From Gammaproteobacteria bacterium (GTDB lineage Bacteria > Pseudomonadota > Gammaproteobacteria > Chromatiales > Chromatiaceae), in NCBI GenBank assembly GCA_013041975.1, contig JABDQZ010000053.1:1-15148 (forward strand): 15,148 nt of DNA, read 5' to 3'. Positions within the stretch are counted from its first letter, which is position 1. Each line of letters opens with the position of its first letter. The position numbers were made by a program, and so were the translations under genes. The notes below the pieces were generated by a model. That model was not told the origin of the DNA, did not search any database, and saw only the letters and a list, made by a program, of their open reading frames with translations. Positions 6,177 to 12,988 of this stretch are shown one piece after another.

Positions 6177-6692
6177 TTATATTTCCTTGTTGTAGGCTGC
6201 CCGAGTTTCAAGCAGCATGGTTTTAAGTTGCTGGTAGGTGATTAAACCTACATGTTTTTTTACTATCTGGCCATCTGGTGCGAGCAGCACGGTAGTGGGA
6301 ATCATTTCTACCGGACCAAAGCGCTGGTTGATCTCGTTATTCAGGTCCAGGGAAATGGGGTAGTTCAACTGGTATTTTTCCTTGGTATCGATGACCAGGT
6401 CGGGCCGGTCATAAGACATGGCAACGCCAATCAATTCGAAATGTTCAGATTGAAACTCGTCATAGAGTTTTACCAGGTCAGGCATTTCCTTGTAGCAGGG
6501 CGGGCAGCTGATTGACCAGAAATTCAGAAACGTCCATTTGCCATTTAAATCCGCCAGGCTTCCACTATTGCCATCCAGAAAAAGAAATTCAGCCTGGCTG
6601 GTTTCATTCTCCGGGGTATTTTGGGGTTGCTGATCCGAACAGGCCGTAATCAGTAAGAGAACCATTAGTACAACGGGAATACGCCGGATCAT
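6177..6692 (-). CDS. TlpA/ResA-like thioredoxin-fold lipoprotein
   Basis: This 171-residue protein begins with a lipoprotein signal: basic MIRR, a hydrophobic core and the lipobox ITAC with the acylated Cys at 18. It should be anchored in the cell envelope. The mature part is a TlpA/AhpC-type thioredoxin fold: FLNFWSISCPPCYKEMP (56-71) with the active-site pair C63-P-P-C66, and the cis-proline loop EMIPTTVLLAPDG near 150. Such proteins reduce disulfides in the periplasm, for example in cytochrome c maturation, but no ccm genes are in the window to pin down the target. It lies between the DUF4126 gene (11-nt gap) and hemJ (2-nt gap), so a link to haem or cytochrome assembly is plausible though unproven. 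Confidence 0.9.
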   Translation of the reverse strand: MIRRIPVVLMVLLLITACSDQQPQNTPENETSQAEFLFLDGNSGSLADLNGKWTFLNFWSISCPPCYKEMPDLVKLYDEFQSEHFELIGVAMSYDRPDLVIDTKEKYQLNYPISLDLNNEINQRFGPVEMIPTTVLLAPDGQIVKKHVGLITYQQLKTMLLETRAAYNKEI

Positions 6693-6703
6693 CAGTATAA
6701 TGC

Positions 6704-7393
6704 TCAGGATTTGGGTTTATCGTGGTACAGTTCCTGCAAAATGTCTTTGCGGGTTCTGTTCTGACTCCCGCTCTGACTGCCGGGCTCTTCTTTTTTACCG
6801 CTGAAAAAATTGCCGATGGCACGTACAATGCGCTTGAGGGCGCGCCAGATTTTAGGTAACAGCCAGGCAACCAGCAAAATAAATACAACCAGGGCAATAA
6901 TGAAGACCCATGGATAATTCAATGCCGCCCACAAACCACCGATAACAGCAATATCTTCGGTGATGGACGCTGTCCAGTTGGTCACTGGCTCCGGTGAGGT
7001 GTTGATCAGTGCCCGAGTTCCAGCTTTTGTCGCATGAGAGGTGGCTGCAAGTCCACCGCCAATAAGGTAGGCCGCAAACTCGGTTGCCACATTGACTTCG
7101 ATGCCGTTAGCCATGCCACCAGCCAGCACGGCTCCAGCCGGAATACGTATAAAGGTATGAAGTGCATCCCAGCCGGTATCGACGCCGGGTATCTTGTCAG
7201 CAAAAAATTCCACGAAAAACATGAAACCGGCAGCGATTAAAACGGTGGGATCAGTCAGCAGTTGCAGTTCTTCAGGTAATGTAACCTGGCCGGTAGCCCC
7301 AAAATAGCCCAGAGCCAATACAGCCGCATACAAATTAATACCGGATGCCCAGGCTACCCCAAGAGTAAGTGATATGACTTCAATGGTTTCCAT
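6704..7393 (-). CDS. DUF4126 family membrane protein
   Basis: This 229-residue membrane protein shows DUF4126-like motifs: LGVAWASGINLYAAVLALGYFG (11-32), VEFFADKIPGVDTGWDALHTFIRIPAGAVLAG (61-92) and SHATKAGTRA later. A hydrophobic helix (~160-180) is followed by a strongly basic, soluble C-terminal tail (KIWRALKRIVRAIGNFFSGKK onward). The family function is not established as far as I know; the repeated Gly/Ala-rich segments suggest a compact transporter-like or scaffold membrane protein. The ATG at 7391-7393 is preceded by a weak GCGGAA (8 nt). It heads the minus-strand DUF4126-tlpA-hemJ unit and diverges from argC across a 156-nt intergenic region. Confidence 0.85.
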   Translation of the reverse strand: METIEVISLTLGVAWASGINLYAAVLALGYFGATGQVTLPEELQLLTDPTVLIAAGFMFFVEFFADKIPGVDTGWDALHTFIRIPAGAVLAGGMANGIEVNVATEFAAYLIGGGLAATSHATKAGTRALINTSPEPVTNWTASITEDIAVIGGLWAALNYPWVFIIALVVFILLVAWLLPKIWRALKRIVRAIGNFFSGKKEEPGSQSGSQNRTRKDILQELYHDKPKS

Positions 7394-7476
7394 GTTTATT
7401 TCCGCTTAACAATGGGATTGCCCATATCCCCAATAATTTAAGTGTTAACGAATGCAGGTTATCACAGTCGGAAATT

Positions 7477-7505
7477 TTGTTCTTTTGTCGTTGAGCCATT
7501 ATCAT
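7477..7505 (+). promoter_or_regulatory. Candidate sigma-70 promoter for argC
   Basis: TTGTTC (7477-7482) and TATCAT (7500-7505, 5 of 6 to consensus) are separated by exactly 17 nt. They lie ~45 nt before the argC ATG in the divergent DUF4126/argC intergenic region. The -35 matches consensus at only 3 of 6 bases. I saw no clear ArgR box. Confidence 0.4.
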
Positions 7506-7549
7506 GTGATGTTTTTAGTGTTTCAGCTTTATCCATCAGGGAAAAAAAC

Positions 7550-8578
7550 ATGATTTCGGTAGGAATTGTAGGCGGTACCGGTTATACGGGTGTGGAATTG
7601 CTCCGTTTACTGGCCAATCATCCACAGGTTGATGTCAAGGTGATTACTTCTCGTTCCAATGACGGTGTCAGAGTGGATGAAATGTTTCCGAATCTGCGGG
7701 GGCATTATGACCTGGCCTTTACGGTACCTGATGGCAAATCCCTCGAATCCTGCGATGTGGTGTTTTTTGCGACTCCTAATGGTACTGCCATGACGCTGGT
7801 GCCTGATCTACTGGATGCTGGTGTTAAAATCATAGATCTGGCTGCCGATTTCCGTCTCAAAGATGAGGCCCAGTGGGAGAAATGGTACGGTATGCCACAT
7901 GCCTGTGCTGATTTGCTGCAAGAAGCCGTATACGGCCTGCCTGAACTGAACCGTGAAGTTATTCGTGATGCCCGTCTGGTAGCGAATCCCGGTTGTTATC
8001 CGACAGCGGTAACACTGGGGTTAATGCCGCTCATTGAGTCTGGCCAGGTTGATTTGTCCAGTATCGTTGCTGATTGTAAATCGGGTGTCAGCGGTGCCGG
8101 TCGTGGTGCGAATGTGGCAACGCTGATGGGTGAATGCGGGGAGAGTTTCAAGGCTTATGCTGTTTCGGGGCATCGTCATTTACCGGAAATTCGTCAAAAC
8201 CTGGAAACAATAGCCGGAGAACCTGTCGGATTGACGTTTGTCCCACATTTACTCCCGATGATCCGCGGTATTCATGCCACGCTGTATCTGAAAACAGAAC
8301 GGCATTCTGACTGGCAGTCAATGTATGAGTCCCGCTATGCAGAGGAGTTTTTTGTCGATGTGCTGCCTGCGGGAAGCCATCCAGAGACACGCACTGTTAA
8401 AGCTATCAACCATAATCGCATTGCCATTCACCAGCCCCAGGAAGGTGATACGCTGGTCGTATTGTCAGTGATTGACAATCTGGTCAAGGGTGCTGCGGGT
8501 CAGGCGATACAGAATATGAACCTGATGTTTGACCTGCATGAATCTGCTGGTTTGAATACTGTGGCGCTGTTGCCCTGA
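7550..8578 (+). CDS. argC: N-acetyl-gamma-glutamyl-phosphate reductase
   Basis: ArgC reduces N-acetylglutamyl phosphate to the semialdehyde with NADPH, in arginine synthesis. The 342-residue protein has the Rossmann motif VGIVGGTGYTGVELLRLL (4-21), FFATPNGTA (72-80), IIDLAADFRLKD (94-105), the catalytic cysteine C149 in VANPGCYPTA (144-153), CKSGVSGAGRG (176-186), SGHRHLPEI (206-214) with the catalytic His, and VPHLLPMIRGIHAT. The frame is open to 7442, but ATG at 7550 gives the family N-terminus and has an AGGGA (7538-7542) 7 nt upstream. Its TGA shares one base with the next ATG (TGATG, 8576-8580), indicating translational coupling with the DUF6776 gene. No other arginine genes are in the window, so this is a lone argC, as I recall for Pseudomonas. 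Confidence 0.98.
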   Translation: MISVGIVGGTGYTGVELLRLLANHPQVDVKVITSRSNDGVRVDEMFPNLRGHYDLAFTVPDGKSLESCDVVFFATPNGTAMTLVPDLLDAGVKIIDLAADFRLKDEAQWEKWYGMPHACADLLQEAVYGLPELNREVIRDARLVANPGCYPTAVTLGLMPLIESGQVDLSSIVADCKSGVSGAGRGANVATLMGECGESFKAYAVSGHRHLPEIRQNLETIAGEPVGLTFVPHLLPMIRGIHATLYLKTERHSDWQSMYESRYAEEFFVDVLPAGSHPETRTVKAINHNRIAIHQPQEGDTLVVLSVIDNLVKGAAGQAIQNMNLMFDLHESAGLNTVALLP

Positions 8579-9315
8579 TGTTTTCGCGTCGCTATAAGGT
8601 TGTCGCACCAAAAATTGTTCAGCAAAACAGCAGTGGTAAAAAATGGTTGTTTTTACTGTTTGTTGGTTGTTCCGTTGTCTTGAGCTGGTTTGCTTTTGAC
8701 TATGGCCGCTTAACTTCTGGTGTGTCGCGGGCTGCCTATGAAGAAAAAATTGATGAACGGGATCAGACCATCAAGCAATTAAATCAGCGTGTTGAACAGA
8801 TGCGTCTGGAAATTGCCTCTTTGCAGCGCTCTTCCCAGATTGACTCAAGCGCGGCTCAACTGGCGCGTGAGGATCTGAAGCGTTTTCAGCAGGATCAGGC
8901 GGCTCTCGAACGCGAAGTGGCATTTCTTAACAGCCTGTTAACCGACAAGGCGAAAAAGGCGGTGATCCGCCTCAAGCACCTGGAAATTACCCCGACGGAT
9001 GAAAGCCATCAGTATCGTATAGAATTTACTCTATTGCATCTGAGCAAGGTTGGCGGCAAAGTACAAGGCTCGGTCTCAATGTCTGTTGCAGGAAAGGATT
9101 CCGGCAAGCCGAAAGTGCTGCCGCCGGAAAAACTGATGAGCAGCGGCGATGCCAAAAGCCTGAAAATGGGATTTAAAAATTTTCAGAAATTTATCGTAAC
9201 GGTGGATTTTCCGGAAAACTTCCGGCCTGAAAGTCTGAAAATTATTGCTGATCCGGAAGGTAAGAACGTAGAAAAATTTGTAGAAGACCTGAACTGGAAA
9301 GTGACTAAAAACTGA
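8578..9315 (+). CDS. DUF6776-like single-span membrane protein with coiled coil
   Basis: This 245-residue protein has a basic N-terminus, one membrane helix (~23-40, WLFLLFVGCSVVLSWFAF), a long heptad-like coiled coil (~52-125, rich in E/K/Q/L) and a C-terminal domain of probable beta structure (~130-245). This places the coiled coil and C-terminal domain in the periplasm by the positive-inside rule. From memory it matches the DUF6776 family found between argC and a bactofilin gene in many gammaproteobacteria (PA0663 position in P. aeruginosa). Its role is unknown. The architecture resembles FtsL/MreC-type envelope scaffolds, and the neighbour is a bactofilin, so a link to cell-shape machinery is a reasonable inference. 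The start codon overlaps the argC stop by one base. Confidence 0.8.
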   Translation: MFSRRYKVVAPKIVQQNSSGKKWLFLLFVGCSVVLSWFAFDYGRLTSGVSRAAYEEKIDERDQTIKQLNQRVEQMRLEIASLQRSSQIDSSAAQLAREDLKRFQQDQAALEREVAFLNSLLTDKAKKAVIRLKHLEITPTDESHQYRIEFTLLHLSKVGGKVQGSVSMSVAGKDSGKPKVLPPEKLMSSGDAKSLKMGFKNFQKFIVTVDFPENFRPESLKIIADPEGKNVEKFVEDLNWKVTKN

Positions 9316-9347
9316 CAGTCAGGTTTTTATGTTGGAGATTTGATGAA

Positions 9348-9740
9348 ATGAAAAAATTTCGTGCACCCAAAGTAAGTACCATAGTGGGCCAGGGAACTGT
9401 GTTAAACGGCGACCTTGTTTTTCGTGGTGGCCTGCATCTGGACGGCACCGTAAAGGGTGACATTGCAGCAGAAGATGGTGAGGAAGTAACGCTGACCGTC
9501 AGTGAGAAAGGTGAGGTTATTGGTGATGTGCGTGTCACCCACATGATCCTGAATGGCTCGGTGGTAGGGGATGTTTATGTCACAGGCCGTGTAGAACTGG
9601 CGCCTCAGGCTAGGGTAACCGGTTCTCTGTACTACAATTTGCTGGAAATGGCGATGGGTGCCGAAGTCAATGGGCAGTTGATTCATACCGATGGCGAGCC
9701 CAAAAAACTTGAGTATACTAGTGACGAAGCTAAATCTTGA
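9348..9740 (+). CDS. Bactofilin (CcmA-like polymerising cytoskeletal protein)
   Basis: This 130-residue protein is a bactofilin: a short N-terminal stretch, then a right-handed beta-helix core (~12-112) made of glycine- and valine-spaced turns such as STIVGQGTVLNGDLVFRGG, LHLDGTVKGDI, GEVIGDVRVTHMILNGSVVG and RVELAPQARVTGS, and a short polar C-terminus. Bactofilins form nucleotide-free filaments on the inner membrane and recruit cell-wall enzymes that set cell shape or stalks. The start ATG (9348) has a GGAG at 9334-9337. The gene follows the DUF6776 membrane protein by 32 nt and precedes erpA. An M23 endopeptidase, the usual enzymatic partner of bactofilins in other bacteria, lies 1.6 kb further on. 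The 3' end overlaps the candidate erpA regulatory site. Confidence 0.93.
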   Translation: MKKFRAPKVSTIVGQGTVLNGDLVFRGGLHLDGTVKGDIAAEDGEEVTLTVSEKGEVIGDVRVTHMILNGSVVGDVYVTGRVELAPQARVTGSLYYNLLEMAMGAEVNGQLIHTDGEPKKLEYTSDEAKS

Positions 9741-9757
9741 CTATTTTACTAGGTAAT
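9733..9757 (+). promoter_or_regulatory. Candidate IscR type-1-like site upstream of erpA
   Basis: A 25-nt stretch with the core TTGACTATTTTACTAGG matches the remembered IscR type-1 consensus (ATASYYGACTRWWWYAGTCRRSTAT) at 19 of 25 positions by my hand alignment. The right half is the weaker part. It overlaps the bactofilin stop and the -35 of the candidate erpA promoter. IscR controlling erpA is established in E. coli; whether it applies here is inference. Confidence 0.35.
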
Positions 9758-9765
9758 TGCATACT
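9737..9765 (+). promoter_or_regulatory. Candidate sigma-70 promoter for erpA
   Basis: TTGACT (9737-9742, 5 of 6 to consensus) and CATACT (9760-9765, 4 of 6) are spaced by 17 nt, giving a start of transcription ~30 nt before the erpA ATG. It suggests erpA can be transcribed independently of argC. Confidence 0.4.
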
Positions 9766-9800
9766 AGTCCTAATTCCCAACAATTTATTTCAGGTGACAT

Positions 9801-10151
9801 ATGAATGAAGTAACTGCTATGGATACTGATCTGACTTTTACCGGTGCTGCTGCATCAAAAGTAGCTCAGTTGATTGAAGAAGAGGGCAATCCCGATCTGA
9901 TGTTGCGTATCTACGTTCAGGGTGGAGGTTGTTCCGGGTTTCAGTACGGTTTTACTTTTGACGAAACGGTTAATGACGGCGACTCCAGGGTGACAACTGA
10001 TGGTGTAACACTATTGATTGACCCAATGAGTGTTCAGTATCTGACAGGTGCTGAGGTTGACTATACTGAAGGCTTGCAAGGAGCGCAGTTTGTGATTCGT
10101 AATCCGAACGCAACAACAACCTGTGGGTGTGGTTCATCTTTCTCTGTCTGA
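9801..10151 (+). CDS. erpA: Iron-sulfur cluster insertion protein ErpA
   Basis: ErpA is the A-type carrier that delivers 4Fe-4S clusters to essential targets such as the isoprenoid enzymes IspG and IspH. The 116-residue protein has all three cluster-ligand cysteines: C44 in YVQGGGCSGFQYGF (39-52) and C108/C110 in TTTCGCGSSFSV (105-116). The central LLIDPMSVQYLTGAEVDY is typical. The ATG at 9801 follows AGGTGA (9792-9797). It is the last gene of the plus-strand argC unit, ended by a strong hairpin at 10164-10208, but it probably also has its own promoter (9737-9765). The E. coli orthologue is about the same length. Confidence 0.97.
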   Translation: MNEVTAMDTDLTFTGAAASKVAQLIEEEGNPDLMLRIYVQGGGCSGFQYGFTFDETVNDGDSRVTTDGVTLLIDPMSVQYLTGAEVDYTEGLQGAQFVIRNPNATTTCGCGSSFSV

Positions 10152-10163
10152 AGAACGGCTGAT

Positions 10164-10208
10164 GCTCGAAATAAAAAAGGCGCCAAAGGCGCCTTTTTTA
10201 TTTCGAGC
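10164..10208. terminator. Perfect 21-bp bidirectional intrinsic terminator between erpA and anmK
   Basis: The arms 10164-10184 and 10188-10208 are perfect reverse complements around an AAA loop (TTT on the other strand). The GC core is GGCGCC; an A6/T6 run follows in each direction, so the hairpin plus T-tract reads as an intrinsic terminator on both strands. It ends erpA (stop 10151) and anmK (stop 10251). Confidence 0.95.
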
Positions 10209-10240
10209 TTTATCTTATTTTCATCGCAGGCCAGCTTTAC

Positions 10241-10272
10241 TGGTGCAATTTTAATTTTGAAAAATTGCACCA
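10241..10272. repeat. 12-bp perfect inverted repeat spanning the anmK stop
   Basis: TGGTGCAATTTT (10241-10252) and AAAATTGCACCA (10261-10272) pair perfectly around an 8-nt loop. The anmK TAA (10251-10253) and last codons lie inside. It has no T-tract, so it is more likely an mRNA 3'-end stabiliser than a terminator. Confidence 0.7.
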
Positions 10273-11351
10273 CAGATACGAGTACCCTTTGCTCCAGTCA
10301 CCTTGGCGGCATTTCCAGGTAGGCCTGACAACGTCTGTTGTGCCAGCCAGGCAAAAGCCATGGCTTCAACCCAGTCAGGGTGAATACCAAAGGTTTCAGT
10401 GCTGGTAATGATCGAATTCGGTAATTGTTGTTCGATTAACTTCATCAAGAACGTATTGTGTACACCGCCACCGCATACCAGTACTTCATCACAATGTTTC
10501 ACAGCTTGCTTGATCTGATCGCCAATGCTGATCGCAGTAAGTAAGGCCAGTGTTGCCTGTATATTCTCTTCTGCTTCATCGCTGAAGTTGTTCAGATGCT
10601 GTTGAAGCCAATTCAGATTGAAATAGTCGCTTCCGGTGCTTTTCGGTGCGGCTAACTGAAAATACGGGTCATTCAGAAGATTGCTCAAAAGAAAGCTGTT
10701 GGTTTTGCCGGAAGCTGCAAACGCTCCATTTTTGTCATAAGGCAGGTTTTTGCAGCGCCTGATCCAGTCGTCCAGTAAACGGTTGCCAGGGCCCGTGTCA
10801 TAACCTTTAAGTTCTTCATCGGTGAGGATGGTGATGTTGGCAATTCCGCCAATATTCAGTACAACCCGTCTTTTTTCAGAATGCCTGAACACGGCTGCGT
10901 GAAAAGCCGGGGCCAAAGGCGCACCCTGGCCTCCGGCAGCAATATCGCGGCTACGAAAATCGCTAATGGTCGTAATGCCGGTGATTTCTGCAATGCGATT
11001 GGCATTACCAATTTGCAGGCTATAGGCAGGATCAGAATTCGGAGAATGTCTGATTGTCTGTCCATGACAACCGATAGCCTTGACGTCGACAGGGTGTAGC
11101 TGGGTTTTTTTCAGGCACTCGAGGGCTGCCTGGCTAAAGTATTGCGCACATAGCTGATCAAGCTGCAGCATTTCGTCAAGAGAGTTGCCTTGTTCAATCA
11201 AGTTGCGCAGTCGTTGCTCAATATCCTGCGGCCATTTGAAGCTGTGTTTTTCTATCAGTGTGCATCTGCCATTTTGGATTTCGATAATGGCTGTATCAAT
11301 GCCGTCCAGGCTTGTGCCAGACATCTGGCCAATATAATAACCGTCAACCAT
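10251..11351 (-). CDS. anmK: Anhydro-N-acetylmuramic acid kinase
   Basis: AnmK phosphorylates and opens 1,6-anhydro-MurNAc to MurNAc-6-phosphate during peptidoglycan recycling in the cytosol. From the ATG at 11351 it has 366 residues, the family length. Motifs: YYIGQMSGTSLDGID (5-19), AIGCHGQTIRH (92-102), DFRSRDIAAGGQGAPL (131-146), LNIGGIANIT (165-174), GYDTGPGNRLLDDW (183-196, with the catalytic Asp) and VCGGGVHN later. The frame is open to 11417, but those 22 extra residues lie inside the M23 gene and are not family-like. This start overlaps the M23 peptidase stop by 8 nt (11344-11351), and an AAGG lies directly next to the ATG, so translation is probably coupled to the M23 gene. It ends at the shared terminator at 10164-10208. 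Confidence 0.96.
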   Translation of the reverse strand: MVDGYYIGQMSGTSLDGIDTAIIEIQNGRCTLIEKHSFKWPQDIEQRLRNLIEQGNSLDEMLQLDQLCAQYFSQAALECLKKTQLHPVDVKAIGCHGQTIRHSPNSDPAYSLQIGNANRIAEITGITTISDFRSRDIAAGGQGAPLAPAFHAAVFRHSEKRRVVLNIGGIANITILTDEELKGYDTGPGNRLLDDWIRRCKNLPYDKNGAFAASGKTNSFLLSNLLNDPYFQLAAPKSTGSDYFNLNWLQQHLNNFSDEAEENIQATLALLTAISIGDQIKQAVKHCDEVLVCGGGVHNTFLMKLIEQQLPNSIITSTETFGIHPDWVEAMAFAWLAQQTLSGLPGNAAKVTGAKGTRICGAIFQN

Positions 11352-12870
11352 CCTTGGGAGTGTCTTCTGTCTTGGCGATTTGCTGTTCGTTGCCAGCAAA
11401 ACGTTTGAAAGTGGCAATCAGTTCCGTGGATTTGGCATTGAAATCCTGTCTGTATTTTTTGCTGATCGGGTCGGCCTTCGGCAGTTTTACGGTCAAAGGA
11501 TTCCGATGAACCCCATTAACCCGAAATTCATAGTGCAGATGAGGTCCGGTTGCCAGCCCTGTTTTTCCGACATAGCCGATGACCTGGCCCTGGGAAACCG
11601 TTTTGCCTTTTCGGCTGTTTTTTGAATATTTGGAAAGATGCGCATAGAGCGTCGTATATTTTGTGCCGTGCTGGATCATGACGGTTTTTCCATAGCCGCC
11701 TTTTTTTCCTCTGAAGGTGACTTTGCCCTTACCGGCAGCTTTGATCGGGGTGCCTGTTGGGGCAGCATAATCTACTCCACGGTGGGCGCGCCATTTTTTT
11801 AGTTTGGGGTGAAAGCGTTTGTTGGTAAAGCGCGAACTGATGCGGGCAAACTTGACCGGCGTGCGAATAAATGCGCGTTTCTTGTTACGTCCGTCATCCG
11901 GGTCGTAGTAACTGGTGATGTTGTCTGGGGTCGTATAGCGAACAGCCTTGAATGTTTTCTGGTTGTTATGAAACTCAGCCGTCAGAATGGGGCCATTGCG
12001 GTATTTTTTGCCATCGAGAAAATGTTCTTCGTAAAGCAGTTTAAATGAATCGCCCTTGCGCAGTTCCAGGGCAAAATCGATATCCCAGCCAAAAATGCCG
12101 GCCATTTCCATAATCTGTGCATCGGTCAGTCCTGAATTCTGTCCATCAATAAACAATGAAGTCTCGATCGTGCCGCTGGCATAGGCATGGCGCACTTCCA
12201 CTTCGCGAATGATTTTTTCGCTTTCAAAGCCTTTATCGGTTTTGGTGATCAGTAAGGTTTCGGTTGGGTTGCGAACCACCATCAGTTCAAGCAGGCTGTC
12301 ATCATCATCGCGCATCAGTTTCAGGGTTTCGCCGGGATGAATGTCGGCAAGTGTTTTGGCAAGTTTCGAACTGGTGACAATTTTATGCAGGGTTGTTGGA
12401 CTGAGTTTCCACTCCTTGAAAATATTGGCCAGGCTATCGCCGCTTTTGATAACGCGAGTTTCCCATGTGGCCGTCATCGTAGGTGTATCAGTTACAGGAG
12501 CTGAAGCTACGATAGTTGCAGCTGCGGATAAAGTCTCCGGAGGCTCTGCTTTATCCGGCTCTGCGATATCAATAACATTTGTGTTTTGTGGTTCAGGCCT
12601 GGATGCCGCTACGGATTCGTATTCGGTTATTTGAAGAGGTGCTTCAGTTTTTACTGCAGGCGTTGAGTCCGGTGTTTTGCTGTCAGTACCAGGAATCTTC
12701 AGTTTCTGAATAACGAACGGTGTTTTGGCCGGTTCCGTTGTTATTGGTGTTTCGGAGCTTTCAAATTGAAAAATAACGGCCGTGGCAATGATGGCAATCA
12801 CAGCGAAGAGTATGACTTTCCGGTAGGCGTGTCGCTGCACTTTCTGAAAATGAGGTTTGTAGTCTTGCAT
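11344..12870 (-). CDS. M23 (lysostaphin-type) peptidoglycan endopeptidase with OapA/LysM-like domain
   Basis: From the ATG at 12870 this is a 508-residue envelope protein. It has a basic N-terminus, one membrane anchor (~19-35, VILFAVIAIIATAVIFQ), a low-complexity Pro/Thr/Glu linker (~37-130), an OapA/LysM-like domain (~136-190, TRVIKSGDSLANIFKEWKLS), a middle domain (~205-345) and a C-terminal M23 domain. The zinc ligands H363, D367 (HRGVD) and H446, and the catalytic H411 and H444 (TGPHLHYEF), are all present, so it should be active and cut peptide crosslinks in the periplasm, like E. coli MepM. No Shine-Dalgarno is visible; the frame is open to 13104, but those residues overlap tyrS and are not family-like. 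It sits in an operon with anmK, diverging from tyrS by 118 nt. Confidence 0.95.
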   Translation of the reverse strand: MQDYKPHFQKVQRHAYRKVILFAVIAIIATAVIFQFESSETPITTEPAKTPFVIQKLKIPGTDSKTPDSTPAVKTEAPLQITEYESVAASRPEPQNTNVIDIAEPDKAEPPETLSAAATIVASAPVTDTPTMTATWETRVIKSGDSLANIFKEWKLSPTTLHKIVTSSKLAKTLADIHPGETLKLMRDDDDSLLELMVVRNPTETLLITKTDKGFESEKIIREVEVRHAYASGTIETSLFIDGQNSGLTDAQIMEMAGIFGWDIDFALELRKGDSFKLLYEEHFLDGKKYRNGPILTAEFHNNQKTFKAVRYTTPDNITSYYDPDDGRNKKRAFIRTPVKFARISSRFTNKRFHPKLKKWRAHRGVDYAAPTGTPIKAAGKGKVTFRGKKGGYGKTVMIQHGTKYTTLYAHLSKYSKNSRKGKTVSQGQVIGYVGKTGLATGPHLHYEFRVNGVHRNPLTVKLPKADPISKKYRQDFNAKSTELIATFKRFAGNEQQIAKTEDTPKDG

Positions 12871-12945
12871 AATGTGCGAAGTGTACCGCTTTTGTTGGTT
12901 TTTTTCGTCCCTGAAATCAGAGTGACTTAAATCTTGCCCGTTTTT

Positions 12946-12953
12946 GCTATAAA
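12946..12953 (+). promoter_or_regulatory. Candidate extended -10 element for tyrS
   Basis: GCTATAAA preceded by T gives the extended -10 pattern TGC-TATAAA (12945-12953), which would start transcription ~30 nt before the tyrS ATG. I could not find a good -35 (the nearest, TGACTT at 12923, is 19 nt away), which fits an extended -10 promoter but leaves the call tentative. Confidence 0.4.
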
Positions 12954-12988
12954 TTACGCTCCATACCAAAAGCAACCAGAAAATTAAA

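Noticed and set aside
7442..7549. Extension of ArgC upstream of 7550
   Set aside because: Residues are not ArgC-like and would cover the likely promoter; the family N-terminus begins at 7550.
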